The notes: generated from the letters alone by a model not told the origin. DNA of 64,000 bases from Vibrio sp. BS-M-Sm-2 (GCF_041504345.1 NZ_CP167894.1:1054001-1118000), one strand, 5' to 3'; counted from the stretch's first letter, positions 9,265-20,439 are shown. Numbers and translations: made by a program.

Positions 9265-9735
9265 TTACGGCTTAAGTGCTTTGCGGCTAAACCCTGTAGA
9301 GCCACATTTAATGCATGGAATGATATTGGTTGGGTGGTTATATTCAGTTTGATGGCCACACTCGTCACATACCAAGGTGCCTAACCCAATGACTTCACCC
9401 GCTTGATATAAGCCCTGATGTTCAAGATCTTGGAACAGCTCAACCCATTCAACTTTCGTTCGATCGGTTATGTCTAGAAGACCTTGCCATATAGAGTCTG
9501 CAATCATCAAATAGAATGGACCGCTTTTACTCTCTTCATAGCTTTCAGAAAACTCTTTCAAGTCCGACTTCACGTAGGCTGAAATCAGCGATAATTCATC
9601 TTTGGTCATGTCATTGGCTGCTTTCGCATACTTGCCTGACGTTTCGATTTTGTTGTTGAGCTCTTCAGGACTATGCTTCAGCGTTTCGATGACCTCTTCA
9701 ACAACTTCTTCATAGAGTGCTTTTTTCTTCGGCAT
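9265..9735 (-). CDS. ybeL: Zinc ribbon-containing protein YbeL (DUF1451)
   Basis: This 156-aa protein has a helical, charged N-terminal part (about 1-115) and a C-terminal zinc ribbon with CxxC pairs C123/C126 and C141/C144. It matches the YbeL/DUF1451 family, whose function is unknown. It lies divergent to leuS, next to which ybeL is also found in E. coli. A strong ribosome-binding site (TAAGGAGG) precedes the ATG by 5-6 nt. Confidence 0.9.
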   Translation of the reverse strand: MPKKKALYEEVVEEVIETLKHSPEELNNKIETSGKYAKAANDMTKDELSLISAYVKSDLKEFSESYEESKSGPFYLMIADSIWQGLLDITDRTKVEWVELFQDLEHQGLYQAGEVIGLGTLVCDECGHQTEYNHPTNIIPCIKCGSTGFSRKALKP

Positions 9736-9998
9736 AACAACCTCCTTAAGATAACCAACCTTGAAGCGAGCAAACGGATGCGCCGCAATGCACTCCCGCT
9801 CACAAACAAATGCAATTCATACTCTTAAGTATAGTTGCCCTGCGAAATTCAGTGAAAATTACACAATCTACTAGGCAGCAACTGCAAGTATGAAGGGTAT
9901 AACTATTGTTGTACTCAGCTCCTTTAGGTATTCTATGACGATCTGTAAGATTCTGTTCTAACCGAACTCACAAATTCCAAGATAACCGGATACCATCG

Positions 9999-12575
9999 AT
10001 GCAAGAACAATATAACCCGCAAGAGATTGAACAAAAGGTTCAACAACACTGGGATAACAGCGAAACTTTCGTTGTAAGTGAAGACCCAAACAAAGAAAAA
10101 TTCTACTGTCTTTCTATGTTCCCTTACCCAAGTGGCCGACTGCACATGGGTCACGTGCGTAACTACACCATCGGTGATGTGGTATCTCGTTTCCAACGTC
10201 TACAAGGCAAAAACGTAATGCAGCCAATTGGTTGGGATGCATTCGGCCTACCTGCAGAAAACGCAGCTGTTAAAAACAACACAGCGCCTGCGCCATGGAC
10301 TTACGAAAACATTGAGTACATGAAAAACCAGCTTAAGCTTCTAGGCTTTGGTTACGACTGGAACCGTGAATTCGCAACATGTACTCCAGAGTACTACCGT
10401 TGGGAACAAGAGTTCTTCACTAAGCTTTACGAAAAAGGCCTAGTTTACAAGAAGACTTCTTCTGTGAACTGGTGTCCAAATGACCAAACTGTACTGGCAA
10501 ACGAGCAAGTAGAAGACGGTTGCTGCTGGCGTTGTGATACTCCGGTAGAACAAAAGAAAATTCCTCAGTGGTTCATCAAAATCACTGAGTACGCTCAAGA
10601 GCTACTAGACGATCTAGACAACCTTGAAGGCTGGCCTGAAATGGTTAAAACCATGCAGCGCAACTGGATCGGCCGCTCTGAAGGTGTTGAGCTGTCTTTC
10701 GCTGTTAACGGCGAAGAAGCGCCACTAGAAGTGTACACAACTCGTCCAGACACACTGATGGGTGTTTCATACGTTGGTATCGCTGCAGGTCACCCTCTTG
10801 CAGAGAAAGCATCGAAGAACAATCCAGAGCTTGCTGCATTCGTTGAAGAGTGTCGTAACACTAAAGTTGCTGAAGCTGAACTGGCAACGATGGAAAAGAA
10901 AGGTATGGATACTGGCCTAACAGCTATCCACCCTCTTAACGGTCGTGTTGTTCCTGTATACGTAGCAAACTTCGTACTTATGGATTACGGCACAGGTGCG
11001 GTAATGGCGGTTCCTGCTCACGATCAACGTGACTATGAGTTCGCAACTAAGTACGGCATCGATATCATCCCAGTAATCAAGCCAGAAGATGGCTCTGAGC
11101 TAGACGTTTCTGAAGCGGCGTACACTGAGAAAGGTGTATTGTTCGATTCTGGTGAATTCGATGGTCTTGCTTTCCAAGAAGCATTCGATGCAATCGCTGC
11201 GAAGCTTGAAGCAGAAGGCAAAGGTAAGAAGACAGTAAATTTCCGTCTACGCGACTGGGGTGTATCTCGTCAGCGTTACTGGGGTGCGCCAATCCCAATG
11301 GTAACGACTGAAGACGGTGAAGTTCACCCTGTACCAGCAGACCAACTACCAGTCATTCTTCCTGAAGATGTGGTAATGGATGGCGTAACGAGCCCAATCA
11401 AGGCTGACAAGTCTTGGGCTGAAACAACATTCAACGGTGAGCCTGCTCTACGTGAGACAGACACATTCGATACGTTCATGGAATCTTCTTGGTACTACGC
11501 TCGTTACTGTTCACCACAAGCAGACGACATTCTAGATCCAGAGAAAGCAAACTACTGGCTGCCAGTTGACCAATACGTTGGTGGTATCGAGCACGCTTGT
11601 ATGCACCTACTTTACTCTCGTTTCTTCCATAAGCTTCTACGCGACGCTGGTTACGTAACGTCTGACGAACCGTTCAAGCAACTACTATGTCAAGGCATGG
11701 TTTTGGCTGACGCGTTCTATCACGAAAACGAAAAAGGCACTAAAGAGTGGATCGCACCGACTGACGTAACGGTTGAGCGTGACGGTAAAGGTCGCATTGA
11801 ATCAGCAGTTGATAGCGAAGGTCGCAATGTTGAACACTCAGGCATGATCAAAATGTCTAAGTCTAAAAACAACGGCATCGACCCACAAGAGATGGTAGAT
11901 AAGTACGGCGCTGATACTGTACGTCTATTCATGATGTTTGCATCACCTGCAGACATGACGCTTGAGTGGCAAGAGTCTGGCGTTGAAGGCGCAAACCGCT
12001 TCCTTAAGCGTGTTTGGAAATTGGTTCACGCTCACTCTTCTAAAGGTGCCGCTGAATCTGTTGACGCTTCTGCTCTATCTGGCGACCAAAAAGCACTTCG
12101 TCGTGATATCCATAAGACTATCGCGAAAGTAACGGACGATATCGGCCGTCGCCAAACGTTCAACACAGCTATCGCTGCAATCATGGAACTGATGAACAAG
12201 TTGGCGAAAGCACCTCAAGAGTCAGTACAAGATCGTGCAATTCTTGATGAAGCGCTAAAAGCAGTAGTTCGTATGCTTTACCCAATGACTCCACACATCT
12301 CTTACGAAATGTGGATTGCACTTGGTGAATCAAACGTAGACTCAGCAACATGGCCAACTTTCGATGAGAAAGCGCTAGTTGAAGACGAGAAGACTATCGT
12401 TGTAATGATCAACGGTAAGCTACGAGCGAAGCTAACGGTTGCTGCTGACGCGACAGAAGAGCAAGTTCGTGAACTTGGTCTAAACGATGAGAATGCTAAG
12501 AAGTTCCTAGATGGCCTAACGATTCGTAAAGTTATATTCGTTCCTGGTAAGCTTCTAAACATTGTTGCTAGCTAA
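9999..12575 (+). CDS. leuS: Leucyl-tRNA synthetase
   Basis: This 858-aa class I synthetase has the HIGH signature as HMGH at residues 49-52 ([12 protein letters not shown]), a zinc-binding insertion ([18 protein letters not shown]), a CP1 editing domain with [13 protein letters not shown] and the KMSKS loop in [14 protein letters not shown]. It charges leucine onto tRNA-Leu, including the Leu-UAG tRNAs at the left of this window. The length is typical of bacterial LeuRS. The start follows a weak ribosome-binding region but matches the family N terminus ([15 protein letters not shown]). Confidence 0.99.
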   Translation: MQEQYNPQEIEQKVQQHWDNSETFVVSEDPNKEKFYCLSMFPYPSGRLHMGHVRNYTIGDVVSRFQRLQGKNVMQPIGWDAFGLPAENAAVKNNTAPAPWTYENIEYMKNQLKLLGFGYDWNREFATCTPEYYRWEQEFFTKLYEKGLVYKKTSSVNWCPNDQTVLANEQVEDGCCWRCDTPVEQKKIPQWFIKITEYAQELLDDLDNLEGWPEMVKTMQRNWIGRSEGVELSFAVNGEEAPLEVYTTRPDTLMGVSYVGIAAGHPLAEKASKNNPELAAFVEECRNTKVAEAELATMEKKGMDTGLTAIHPLNGRVVPVYVANFVLMDYGTGAVMAVPAHDQRDYEFATKYGIDIIPVIKPEDGSELDVSEAAYTEKGVLFDSGEFDGLAFQEAFDAIAAKLEAEGKGKKTVNFRLRDWGVSRQRYWGAPIPMVTTEDGEVHPVPADQLPVILPEDVVMDGVTSPIKADKSWAETTFNGEPALRETDTFDTFMESSWYYARYCSPQADDILDPEKANYWLPVDQYVGGIEHACMHLLYSRFFHKLLRDAGYVTSDEPFKQLLCQGMVLADAFYHENEKGTKEWIAPTDVTVERDGKGRIESAVDSEGRNVEHSGMIKMSKSKNNGIDPQEMVDKYGADTVRLFMMFASPADMTLEWQESGVEGANRFLKRVWKLVHAHSSKGAAESVDASALSGDQKALRRDIHKTIAKVTDDIGRRQTFNTAIAAIMELMNKLAKAPQESVQDRAILDEALKAVVRMLYPMTPHISYEMWIALGESNVDSATWPTFDEKALVEDEKTIVVMINGKLRAKLTVAADATEEQVRELGLNDENAKKFLDGLTIRKVIFVPGKLLNIVAS

Positions 12576-12635
12576 TTTCGTTAGTACAGTGCAATTGCTA
12601 AAGAATTAACGAACTTAATTCATCAAAAGCAGTCT

Positions 12636-12669
12636 GTAGACAGGGTAGCTAATTGCCCTGTCTACTTAT
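12636..12669 (+). terminator. Hairpin after leuS, weak terminator
   Basis: A perfect 10-bp stem GTAGACAGGG / CCCTGTCTAC (12636-12645 with 12656-12665) is followed only by TTATTTAA, so termination may be partial. It overlaps the left arm of a second, larger inverted repeat. Confidence 0.55.
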
Positions 12670-12725
12670 TTAAGCGCTTTAGATTTGAGCCTAACAACTC
12701 AATCTAGCTAAAGCCTTTAAATAAG
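12665..12725. repeat. Imperfect 25-28 nt inverted repeat between leuS and lptE
   Basis: The left arm 12665-12689 begins CTTATTTAAGCGCTTTAG. The right arm 12698-12725, read in reverse complement, begins CTTATTTAAAGGCTTTAG. They are nearly complementary around an 8-nt loop. The arms end about 29 nt before the lptE start. It could be an RNA processing or stability structure, or a small repeat element. Confidence 0.6.
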
Positions 12726-12754
12726 TATTCTACCTTCATGAGAGCCATCAAATA

Positions 12755-13408
12755 ATGCGCCTGATTTCACTATCTTCATTGAAAGTTACTATTGTTGTTT
12801 TAACCGTCAGCCTGTTAAGTGCGTGTGGTTTCCACCTGCGTGGTGATTACTCCGTACCAGAAGAACTCAACAAGATCTCCGTAACCAGTTACGACCAATA
12901 CAGTACGTTTACACGTATGATGAAAGGTCAGCTACGTATGAATGATGTAGAAATTGTGCCACCGGCTGAGAATACCCCTAACCTGCACATTATTAGTGAG
13001 AGCGTTGGTGAGCGAACTCTGTCTCTGTACCAAAACACTCGTGCTGCAGAAAAAGAACTAACGTTTCGCGCTTCATATCGCGTAACTATCCCAGATCTAG
13101 GCTCAAAGACATTTTCAACCAGCGTAACCCGTAGTTACCTAGATAACCCACTAACTGCACTTGCGAAGTCGGTTGAACGAGACATGATTGAAGATGAAAT
13201 GCGCAAGTTGGCTACAAGCCAAATCCTCCGTCAGATGGCTCGACTTAAAGCCAATATTGCCGCTGGTAGCATGAATCTAGAGTCATTAGAAAACGTTCAA
13301 GTTAAAGAGCTTGAAAAGCAATACAACATCAAGAATGTTGAAATTGACGACGTTGAGATCGTACCGGCTTCAGCAGAGCAACCAACACTCAGCGAACCTG
13401 CTCAATAA
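12755..13408 (+). CDS. lptE: LPS-assembly lipoprotein LptE (RlpB)
   Basis: This 217-aa protein has a lipoprotein signal ending in the lipobox LLSAC (C24), followed by the family start GFHLRGDYSVPEELNKISVTSYD. LptE is anchored in the outer membrane and plugs the LptD barrel that inserts LPS. Conserved parts are YRVTIPDLGSKTFSTSVTRSYLDNP and the C-terminal helix. It lies between leuS and holA as in E. coli. The acidic tail after residue about 185 is longer than the folded domain needs. Confidence 0.94.
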   Translation: MRLISLSSLKVTIVVLTVSLLSACGFHLRGDYSVPEELNKISVTSYDQYSTFTRMMKGQLRMNDVEIVPPAENTPNLHIISESVGERTLSLYQNTRAAEKELTFRASYRVTIPDLGSKTFSTSVTRSYLDNPLTALAKSVERDMIEDEMRKLATSQILRQMARLKANIAAGSMNLESLENVQVKELEKQYNIKNVEIDDVEIVPASAEQPTLSEPAQ

Positions 13409-13420
13409 TAGGTTTATTTA

Positions 13421-14446
13421 ATGCGTATTTTTGCTGACCGCTTACCAGAGCAACTTGCTAAACAGCTAAGCAGTGTTTACCTCATTTTTGGTAACGAACC
13501 TCTGCTGTTACAAGAAAGCCGAGAAGCAATTCAAAAAGCTGCAAAACAGCAAGGTTTCGAAGAGCGTCACCGCTTTGCTATTGATAGCAGCCTCGACTGG
13601 AATCAAGTCTACGACTGCACTCAAGCACTGAGCCTATTCTCTAGCCGTCAAGTCATCGAACTTGAATTGCCAGAGTCAGGCGTCAATGCCGCAATAGCAA
13701 AAGAGCTACTCGCAATCTCCGAGTATATCCATAACGATATTTTGTTGATCTTAGTGGGTACTAAATTAACTAAAGCTCAAGAAAACGCTAAGTGGTTTAA
13801 GGCGCTCTCGAATCAAGGACACTGGGTCAGTTGCTTAACGCCAGATGTCAGTCGATTACCTCAATTTGTCCAAGCTCGCTGCCGTCAAATAGGTTTAACG
13901 CCAGATCCTGAGGCGATTCAAATGTTGGCACAATGGCACGAAGGCAACCTTTTTGCATTGACTCAGAGCCTAGAAAAGCTGGCTCTCCAATACCCAGATG
14001 GAAAGCTCACATTAGTACGCTTAGAAGAATCGCTGAGTCGACACAACCACTTTACTCCATTCCACTGGAGTGACGCCTTACTGGCGGGCAAAGGAAACCG
14101 AGCACAACGGATCCTGCGTCAGCTAGAAGCCGAGGGTATAGAGCCAGTCATTTTACTGCGTAGTATCCAACGTGAACTTGCCTTATTGTTGCAAATGCAG
14201 CAACAAATGAAACAGATGCCGATTGGTCAAGTCTTCGACAAACACCGTATCTGGCAATCTAAAAAGCCTCTTTATAACGCCGCGCTAACAAGAGTTTCGA
14301 TTTCTCAATTACACTCTTTGTTCGCGTTGCTCACTCAAGCTGAATTGATGACAAAAACTCAATATGAGCAGTCGCCTTGGCCACTAATTCATCAGTTAAG
14401 CGTAGAGTTTTGTATCCCTTCAGCTTCAATACCATTTCACGCATAA
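13421..14446 (+). CDS. holA: DNA polymerase III subunit delta
   Basis: This 341-aa clamp-loader delta subunit shows VYLIFGNEPLLLQESREAI near residue 20, the conserved FSSRQVIELELPESG near 70 and the C-terminal collar domain. Delta opens the beta sliding clamp during loading. It starts 12 nt after lptE and is probably co-transcribed. In E. coli the next gene is nadD; here it is missing and rsfS follows after 64 nt. Confidence 0.96.
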   Translation: MRIFADRLPEQLAKQLSSVYLIFGNEPLLLQESREAIQKAAKQQGFEERHRFAIDSSLDWNQVYDCTQALSLFSSRQVIELELPESGVNAAIAKELLAISEYIHNDILLILVGTKLTKAQENAKWFKALSNQGHWVSCLTPDVSRLPQFVQARCRQIGLTPDPEAIQMLAQWHEGNLFALTQSLEKLALQYPDGKLTLVRLEESLSRHNHFTPFHWSDALLAGKGNRAQRILRQLEAEGIEPVILLRSIQRELALLLQMQQQMKQMPIGQVFDKHRIWQSKKPLYNAALTRVSISQLHSLFALLTQAELMTKTQYEQSPWPLIHQLSVEFCIPSASIPFHA

Positions 14447-14510
14447 AAGCGTGGTATATTCTAGGGTCAACAGCCCCTAAAAAGCTAAATTCAGATTAAA
14501 GGAACACCCC

Positions 14511-14828
14511 GTGTTACGTGAAGAACTAAAAGATTTTCTTGCAGACAAAGCCGACGACATGAAAGCAGAATCGATTGTGACTATCGATGTAGAAGGCAAA
14601 TCAAGTGTTACTGATTACATGATTGTTTGTACTGGCACCTCTAAACGCCATGTTGCTTCTATTGCACAGCATGTTGCTGATGAAGTACGTAAAGCAGGCA
14701 TGCAACCACTAGGCATGGACGGCCAGCAAGAAGGTGAATGGGTTGTTCTAGATATGGGCACAAGCATGCTTCACGTTATGCAAGAAGAACACCGTGAACT
14801 GTACCAGCTAGAAAAACTTTGGGGATAA
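14511..14828 (+). CDS. rsfS: Ribosomal silencing factor RsfS
   Basis: This 105-aa member of the RsfS/Iojap (DUF143) family has conserved VTDYMIVCTGTSKRHVASIA and GQQEGEWVVLDMGTSMLHVM. It binds uL14 and blocks joining of 30S and 50S subunits in starved cells. It starts with GTG, supported by AAAGGA 7 nt upstream. The stop lies 3 nt before the rlmH start. Confidence 0.96.
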   Translation: MLREELKDFLADKADDMKAESIVTIDVEGKSSVTDYMIVCTGTSKRHVASIAQHVADEVRKAGMQPLGMDGQQEGEWVVLDMGTSMLHVMQEEHRELYQLEKLWG

Positions 14829-14831
14829 GCT

Positions 14832-15302
14832 TTGAAGATCCAGTTAATCGCAGTTGGCACAAAAATGCCAAAGTGGGTTGAAGAAGGGTTTCAAGAATAC
14901 AAACGTCGCTTCCCTCACGATATGCCGTTAGAGCTCATTGAAATTACTGCAGGAAAGCGCGGTAAAAATGCCGATATTGCACGCATTCTTCAGAAAGAAG
15001 GTGAAGCGATGCTGGCAGCCGTTCCAAAAGGCAACAGAATTGTCACGCTTGATATCCCAGGTAAAAAATGGGATACCCCACAGCTAGCAGAGCAATTGGA
15101 AAGTTGGAAATTGGATGGACGCGACGTCTCTATCCTGATTGGCGGGCCTGAAGGATTAGCACCGGCATGTAAAGCGGCAGCAGACCAAAGTTGGTCTCTG
15201 TCTGCGCTTACTCTCCCTCACCCATTAGTACGCGTTATCATGGCTGAAAGCTTGTATAGAGCTTGGAGCATCACTGCTAACCACCCTTATCATCGAGAAT
15301 AA
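14832..15302 (+). CDS. rlmH: 23S rRNA (pseudouridine1915-N3)-methyltransferase RlmH
   Basis: This 156-aa SPOUT-fold methyltransferase has the knotted SAM site in [45 protein letters not shown]. It methylates pseudouridine 1915 in helix 69 of 23S rRNA on 70S ribosomes. The start is TTG at 14832, 3 nt after the rsfS stop, with a GGGGATAAG ribosome-binding region inside the end of rsfS. The C terminus NHPYHRE is typical of the family. Confidence 0.97.
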   Translation: MKIQLIAVGTKMPKWVEEGFQEYKRRFPHDMPLELIEITAGKRGKNADIARILQKEGEAMLAAVPKGNRIVTLDIPGKKWDTPQLAEQLESWKLDGRDVSILIGGPEGLAPACKAAADQSWSLSALTLPHPLVRVIMAESLYRAWSITANHPYHRE

Positions 15303-15308
15303 GCGTTA

Positions 15309-17201
15309 ATGTTACGTAAACGTAGCCAAATCCGTGATTACAAAGCAGAAGCACGACTATTTACTAGTCGTGCTTTTGTTGCGTTTGCGGGGATCATAGT
15401 CATGATGTCGATGTTGGTTGTTAACCTGTACAACATTCAGGTCAACCAATATCAGGACTATAAAACCCGCTCTAACGACAACCGTATCAAGGTCGTTCCA
15501 ATCGCGCCTAACCGTGGTTTGATTTACGATCGCAACGGTGTACTTCTTGCCGAAAACCGCCCCGTTTTCAACCTAGAAATCACACCAGAAAAAATCAACG
15601 ATATGGATGACACGCTTGTCCGTCTACAAGAGTTAATCGAGATCCCACCAGAACGCATCGAGCGTTTTAATCGTGATCGCCGTAATTCAAGACGCTTCAA
15701 GTCAGTACCGATTCTGAATCAACTCACAGAAGAACAAGTTGCGGTCTTCTCTGTAAACCAACATAAGTTCCCTGGTGTTGAGGTCACAGGCACATTAAAA
15801 CGTTTCTACCCTTATGGTGATGTGCTGACTCACGTTATTGGTTATGTTTCGCGTATCAATGACCGTGATATGCAGCGCCTAGCACGAGAAGAGAAAGACG
15901 CTAATTACCAAGCGACTCGTGACATCGGTAAACTTGGCATTGAGCGCTACTACGAAGACATGTTGCACGGTACCGCTGGTTATCAAGAAGTCGAAGTAAA
16001 CAGCCGTGGACGAGTGATCCGCACTCTGAAGTTTGTGCCTTCGGTTCCGGGTAAAGATATCGTGCTCAACTTGGACATCAAGCTACAGCTATACGTACAT
16101 AAATTACTTGATGGTCGCCGTGGCTCAGCCATCGTTCTCGACCCTAAGGACAATGGCGTGTTAGCCATGGTGTCTAGCCCAAGCTACGACCCAAATGCAT
16201 TTGTGCATGGTATCTCCTCTAAAGGTTATAACGCGCTACTTCAAGACAAAGACCGACCTTTGGTTAACCGTGCAACGCTAGGTATTTATCCACCAGCGTC
16301 GACGATCAAACCTTTCATTGCTGTTGCGGCTCTGCAAGAAGGCGTGATTACGCCCAATACAACGCGTAATGACCCAGGTTATTGGAAGATCCCTAACTCA
16401 AAAACAAGACCATTCCGTGACTGGTTGCGTTGGGGACACGGTGTCGTTGATATCGAGAAAGCGATAGAAGAGTCAGTGGATACTTTCTTTTACCAAATTG
16501 CTTATGACCTTGGTATTGATCGCATATCCAAATGGATGATGATGTTCGGATTCGGTGATTATACCGGCATCGATATTTATGAAGAAAGTAAAGCCAATAT
16601 GCCAACTCGTGATTGGAAAATGGCAAGACACCGTGTGCCTTGGTACCAAGGTGACACTATCCCTGTCGGCATTGGCCAAGGCTACTGGACAGCAACACCA
16701 ATGCAGATTGCAAAAGCCACATCAGTTTTAGTTAATGAAGGGGAAGTAACAGCCCCTCACCTACTGCGTTCAACCATTGACAACGGTCGCCCATTCGATG
16801 AACAAATTATGTCGGATATTGAAACTTACCCACCACTAACCGGGGTTAAGAAGAAGTATTGGGATATCGCTCAGGAAGGCATGAGACTGGCTAACCACGG
16901 TAAGAAAGGCACAGCAAGACGTTCATTCCAGAAGATGTCTTACCAAACCGCTGGTAAGTCGGGTACCGCGCAGGTGTTCGGCTTAAAAGAAGATGAAGAG
17001 TACAACGCGGATGAAATCGCAGAGCACTTACGCGATCACGCCCTCTTTACGGGTTACGCGCCTTTTGAAGATCCTGAAGCCGTCGTGACTATCGTTCTAG
17101 AAAACGCAGGTGGCGGCTCTTCTAACGGCGGCCCAGTAGTAAGAAGGATTTTAGACCATATTATCCTTGCAGAAGATTATCAAAGTGAGCCAATTAAATA
17201 A
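15309..17201 (+). CDS. mrdA: Penicillin-binding protein 2 (peptidoglycan DD-transpeptidase)
   Basis: This 630-aa class B PBP has a single N-terminal membrane anchor (about 24-44) and a pedestal domain with [19 protein letters not shown]. The transpeptidase domain has S331xxK334 ([10 protein letters not shown]), SVD as the second motif and KSGTAQ as the third. It builds lateral-wall peptidoglycan with RodA in the elongasome. Its last base is the first base of the rodA start codon, so translation is coupled. Confidence 0.98.
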   Translation: MLRKRSQIRDYKAEARLFTSRAFVAFAGIIVMMSMLVVNLYNIQVNQYQDYKTRSNDNRIKVVPIAPNRGLIYDRNGVLLAENRPVFNLEITPEKINDMDDTLVRLQELIEIPPERIERFNRDRRNSRRFKSVPILNQLTEEQVAVFSVNQHKFPGVEVTGTLKRFYPYGDVLTHVIGYVSRINDRDMQRLAREEKDANYQATRDIGKLGIERYYEDMLHGTAGYQEVEVNSRGRVIRTLKFVPSVPGKDIVLNLDIKLQLYVHKLLDGRRGSAIVLDPKDNGVLAMVSSPSYDPNAFVHGISSKGYNALLQDKDRPLVNRATLGIYPPASTIKPFIAVAALQEGVITPNTTRNDPGYWKIPNSKTRPFRDWLRWGHGVVDIEKAIEESVDTFFYQIAYDLGIDRISKWMMMFGFGDYTGIDIYEESKANMPTRDWKMARHRVPWYQGDTIPVGIGQGYWTATPMQIAKATSVLVNEGEVTAPHLLRSTIDNGRPFDEQIMSDIETYPPLTGVKKKYWDIAQEGMRLANHGKKGTARRSFQKMSYQTAGKSGTAQVFGLKEDEEYNADEIAEHLRDHALFTGYAPFEDPEAVVTIVLENAGGGSSNGGPVVRRILDHIILAEDYQSEPIK

Positions 17202-18322
17202 TGAAACTTGATCCTTCAACTGGACGAAATAGAGCCTTATTCGAAAGGCTGCATATCGACCTGCCGCTTTTACTTGGCATTCTGGTTTTAATGGGCTTTG
17301 CCCTACTGATCATGTACAGCGCAAGCGGACAAAGCCTTGCGATGATGGATCGCCAGGCGATGCGTATGGCTTTGTCTTTAGGTGTGATGATCTTCCTAGC
17401 GCAAATCTCACCTCGCACTTATGAGACCTTGGCACCACTACTGTTTGCAGGTGGTGTCATCTTGCTATTAGGCGTATTGTTCTTTGGTGAAGCCTCTAAA
17501 GGTGCACAGCGTTGGTTAAACTTCGGCTTTGTTCGATTCCAACCCTCAGAGCTGTTAAAGCTGGCGGTACCTTTGATGCTGGCGCGATTTATCGGTAAGC
17601 GCTCACTTCCACCCACCTTCCAAACATTAGCGATCTCGCTAGTGATGGTGTTTGTACCTACGATTCTAATCGCAAAGCAACCCGACCTAGGCACATCTAT
17701 CCTTATCGCCGCATCCGGTATCTTCGTGATATTCCTAGCAGGTATCAGTTGGAAAATCATTGCTAGTGCGGCAATAGCGTTGGGGGCATTTATCCCAATC
17801 TTATGGTTCTTCTTGATGCGTGAATATCAAAAAGTACGTGTAAGAACCCTTTTTGCTCCTGAATCCGATCCATTAGGTGCGGGTTACCACATCATTCAAA
17901 GTAAGATTGCGATAGGTTCTGGTGGTATATCAGGAAAAGGTTGGCTGCAAGGCACTCAATCCCAACTAGAGTTCATTCCAGAGCGCCATACCGACTTCAT
18001 TTTTGCGGTAATTGCCGAAGAGTGGGGCATGATTGGTATCTTGTTCTTGCTTGCCATCTACCTGTTTATTATTGGACGTGGCTTAGTGCTCGCTAGCCAA
18101 GCTCAAACAGCATTCGGCCGAATGATGGGCGGCAGCATTGTACTGAGCTTCTTCGTCTACATTTTTGTAAACATTGGCATGGTAAGTGGCATTCTACCTG
18201 TTGTAGGTGTTCCTCTTCCTCTGGTCAGTTATGGCGGTACTTCAATGGTTACCCTTATGGCTGGTTTTGGTATTTTAATGTCGATCCATACACACAGAAA
18301 AGCATTCTCAAAGGCGACCTAA
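17201..18322 (+). CDS. rodA: Peptidoglycan glycosyltransferase RodA
   Basis: This 373-aa SEDS-family polytopic protein with about ten membrane segments has the family signatures [50 protein letters not shown] and [24 protein letters not shown]. It polymerises lipid II glycan strands as the partner of PBP2. The ATG overlaps the mrdA stop by one base. The gene is also called mrdB. Confidence 0.98.
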   Translation: MKLDPSTGRNRALFERLHIDLPLLLGILVLMGFALLIMYSASGQSLAMMDRQAMRMALSLGVMIFLAQISPRTYETLAPLLFAGGVILLLGVLFFGEASKGAQRWLNFGFVRFQPSELLKLAVPLMLARFIGKRSLPPTFQTLAISLVMVFVPTILIAKQPDLGTSILIAASGIFVIFLAGISWKIIASAAIALGAFIPILWFFLMREYQKVRVRTLFAPESDPLGAGYHIIQSKIAIGSGGISGKGWLQGTQSQLEFIPERHTDFIFAVIAEEWGMIGILFLLAIYLFIIGRGLVLASQAQTAFGRMMGGSIVLSFFVYIFVNIGMVSGILPVVGVPLPLVSYGGTSMVTLMAGFGILMSIHTHRKAFSKAT

Positions 18323-18364
18323 TCGATGTCTATTACAACGTTTCCAAAAAAGCATCCTTAGTTG

Positions 18365-19164
18365 ATGAGCTGCCAATCAAAAAAATAGTCTCTATCTTAG
18401 GGCTAGCGGTTTTAATCAATGGGTGTTCTTCACAAAAGCCAACAGGTCGCTACGATATTGATTCAGATATTGCACCAGACGCACCGATTTCGGTAGAGCA
18501 TTTAGAAGATGCTCACCCTCAGTATGAACCTTATAGTTTAGGTGGTAATACGGATTACACTCTGCGTGGCGAAGACTACAAGATCGTAAAAAAGACCGAA
18601 GGGTTTACTGAGAAAGGCAAGGCCTCTTGGTACGGTAAGAAATTTCATGGTCACTTAACGTCTAACGGCGAGATCTACGACATGTATTCGATGTCAGCAG
18701 CTCACAAAACATTGCCAATTCCAAGCTATGTAAAAGTGACGAATACCGACAATAACAAAACCACTATTGTTCGTATCAATGACCGTGGCCCATTCCATGA
18801 AGGCCGAATCATTGACCTTAGTTATGCGGCAGCTTATAAGCTCGATGTACTGAGAACGGGCACGGCAAATGTTGAGATTGAAGTCATTACTGTGGCTATG
18901 CCAACCGACGCAAATAAAAAGGCCGCTTTACCGCAATTTATCATTCAAGTCGCAACATCTCCGCATGAAGATAGAACCGAGAAGTTAGCTAAAGATCTAG
19001 CCGAAAAGCTAGAAGTAGCAACGTTCTTGCAGCCAAATGATGACAACTACCGTCTGATGATTGGGCCATTTCATGACTATGCTCTGACTCAAGAAAAATT
19101 AGAACAAGTTAAGCTAATAGGTTACCCGTCAGCTTATATAAAAAAACACACCCTAACTCGCTAA
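18365..19164 (+). CDS. rlpA: Septal ring lytic transglycosylase RlpA, apparent N-terminal frameshift
   Basis: The downstream frame reads a lipobox (VLINGC), a linker, then the double-psi beta-barrel domain ASWYGKKFHGHLTSNGEIYDMYSMSAAHKTLP with RINDRGPFHEGRIIDLSYAAA, and a C-terminal SPOR domain (about the last 75 residues). It is a peptidoglycan transglycosylase acting on denuded glycans at the septum. No ATG, GTG or TTG exists in this frame before the lipobox. ATG 18365 reads MSCQSKK and meets TAG after the A run 18379-18385 (seven A). One more A gives MSCQSKKIVSILGLAVLING and a 266-aa lipoprotein. The longest unshifted ORF starts at ATG 18682, inside the barrel domain. Confidence 0.87.
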
Positions 19165-19257
19165 TTAATCTAACAGTTACTTCTGGTAATCAGCGCTCTG
19201 GTGTGACAGAGTGATTCTGTTAATATATGAATAGTTCACCAAATAATTGCATTCAAA

Positions 19258-20439
19258 ATGATTAAATCTAATAAACTTGTTAAATCGATTTTTGCTACTT
19301 CTGTTGCTCTTTCTGCAACGATAGCTACATCGTCATTCGCCGCTCCTATTGTTGTTCCTGATGCACCTCAAATCGCCGCTAAAGGTTTTGTTCTGATGGA
19401 TTACCATTCAGGCAAAGTACTAGCAGAGAAAGAGATGAATACTCAACTTTCTCCAGCAAGTTTAACCAAGATGATGACGAGCTACGTAATTGGCCAAGAG
19501 CTAGAACGTGGCAACATCAACTTAAACGACGATGTTGTAATCAGTGAAAATGCTTGGGCTAAAAACTTCCCAGATTCATCTAAGATGTTCGTTGAAGTAG
19601 GTACAACGGTTAAAGTTGAAGAACTGAACCGCGGTATCATTGTTCAGTCAGGTAACGATGCTTGTGTTGCGATGGCTGAACACATCGCCGGATCTGAAGA
19701 TGCATTCGTTGACCTAATGAACGCATGGGCAAGCTCTATCGGTATGAAAGACACGCACTTCGCTAACGTGCACGGTCTAGACAACCCGAACCTATACTCA
19801 ACGCCTTACGATATGGCGCTACTTGGTCAGGCTCTGATTCGCGACGTACCAGACGAGTACCGTATCTACTCACAGAAGAAATTCACTTACAACGGCATCA
19901 CCCAGTACAACCGTAACGGTCTGTTATGGGATAAGAGCATGAACGTTGATGGCATCAAAACGGGCCACACAAGCAATGCAGGTTACAGCCTAGTAAGCTC
20001 AGCGACCGAAGGCAAAATGCGCCTAGTTGCTGTAGTTATGGGTACCAAGAATGCTAATGCTCGTAAGACAGAAAGTAAAAAGCTGCTTAGCTACGGCTTC
20101 CGCTTCTTCGAAACAGTGGCACCACACACAGCGGGTGAAACCTTCGTAGAAGAGAAGATCTGGATGGGCAGTAAAGACACCGTTGCACTGGGTGTCGACG
20201 AAGATACTTTCGTTACGCTACCTCGTGGTCAAGCTAAGAACCTGAAGGCAAGCTTCGTTCTTGAGAAAGAGCTAGAAGCGCCAATCAGCAAAGGCGATGT
20301 GGTTGGTAAACTATTCTACCAAGTCGACGGTGAAGACGTTGCTGAATACCCACTACTAGCACTTGAAGATGTAGACCAAGGCAGCCTATTCAGCCGCCTA
20401 TGGGACTACCTAGTTCTTCTGTTCAAGGGTTTATTCTAA
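19258..20439 (+). CDS. dacA: D-alanyl-D-alanine carboxypeptidase, PBP5 type
   Basis: This 393-aa protein has a signal peptide (cleavage near TSSFAA, residue about 28). The three penicillin-binding motifs are S68xxK71 (SPASLTKMMT), SGN at 131-133 and KTG at 234-236. A C-terminal beta domain and a terminal amphipathic helix (LFSRLWDYLVLLFKGLF) that anchors it to the periplasmic face of the inner membrane follow. It trims the terminal D-Ala from pentapeptides and sets cell shape. A terminator lies about 90 nt downstream. Confidence 0.97.
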   Translation: MIKSNKLVKSIFATSVALSATIATSSFAAPIVVPDAPQIAAKGFVLMDYHSGKVLAEKEMNTQLSPASLTKMMTSYVIGQELERGNINLNDDVVISENAWAKNFPDSSKMFVEVGTTVKVEELNRGIIVQSGNDACVAMAEHIAGSEDAFVDLMNAWASSIGMKDTHFANVHGLDNPNLYSTPYDMALLGQALIRDVPDEYRIYSQKKFTYNGITQYNRNGLLWDKSMNVDGIKTGHTSNAGYSLVSSATEGKMRLVAVVMGTKNANARKTESKKLLSYGFRFFETVAPHTAGETFVEEKIWMGSKDTVALGVDEDTFVTLPRGQAKNLKASFVLEKELEAPISKGDVVGKLFYQVDGEDVAEYPLLALEDVDQGSLFSRLWDYLVLLFKGLF

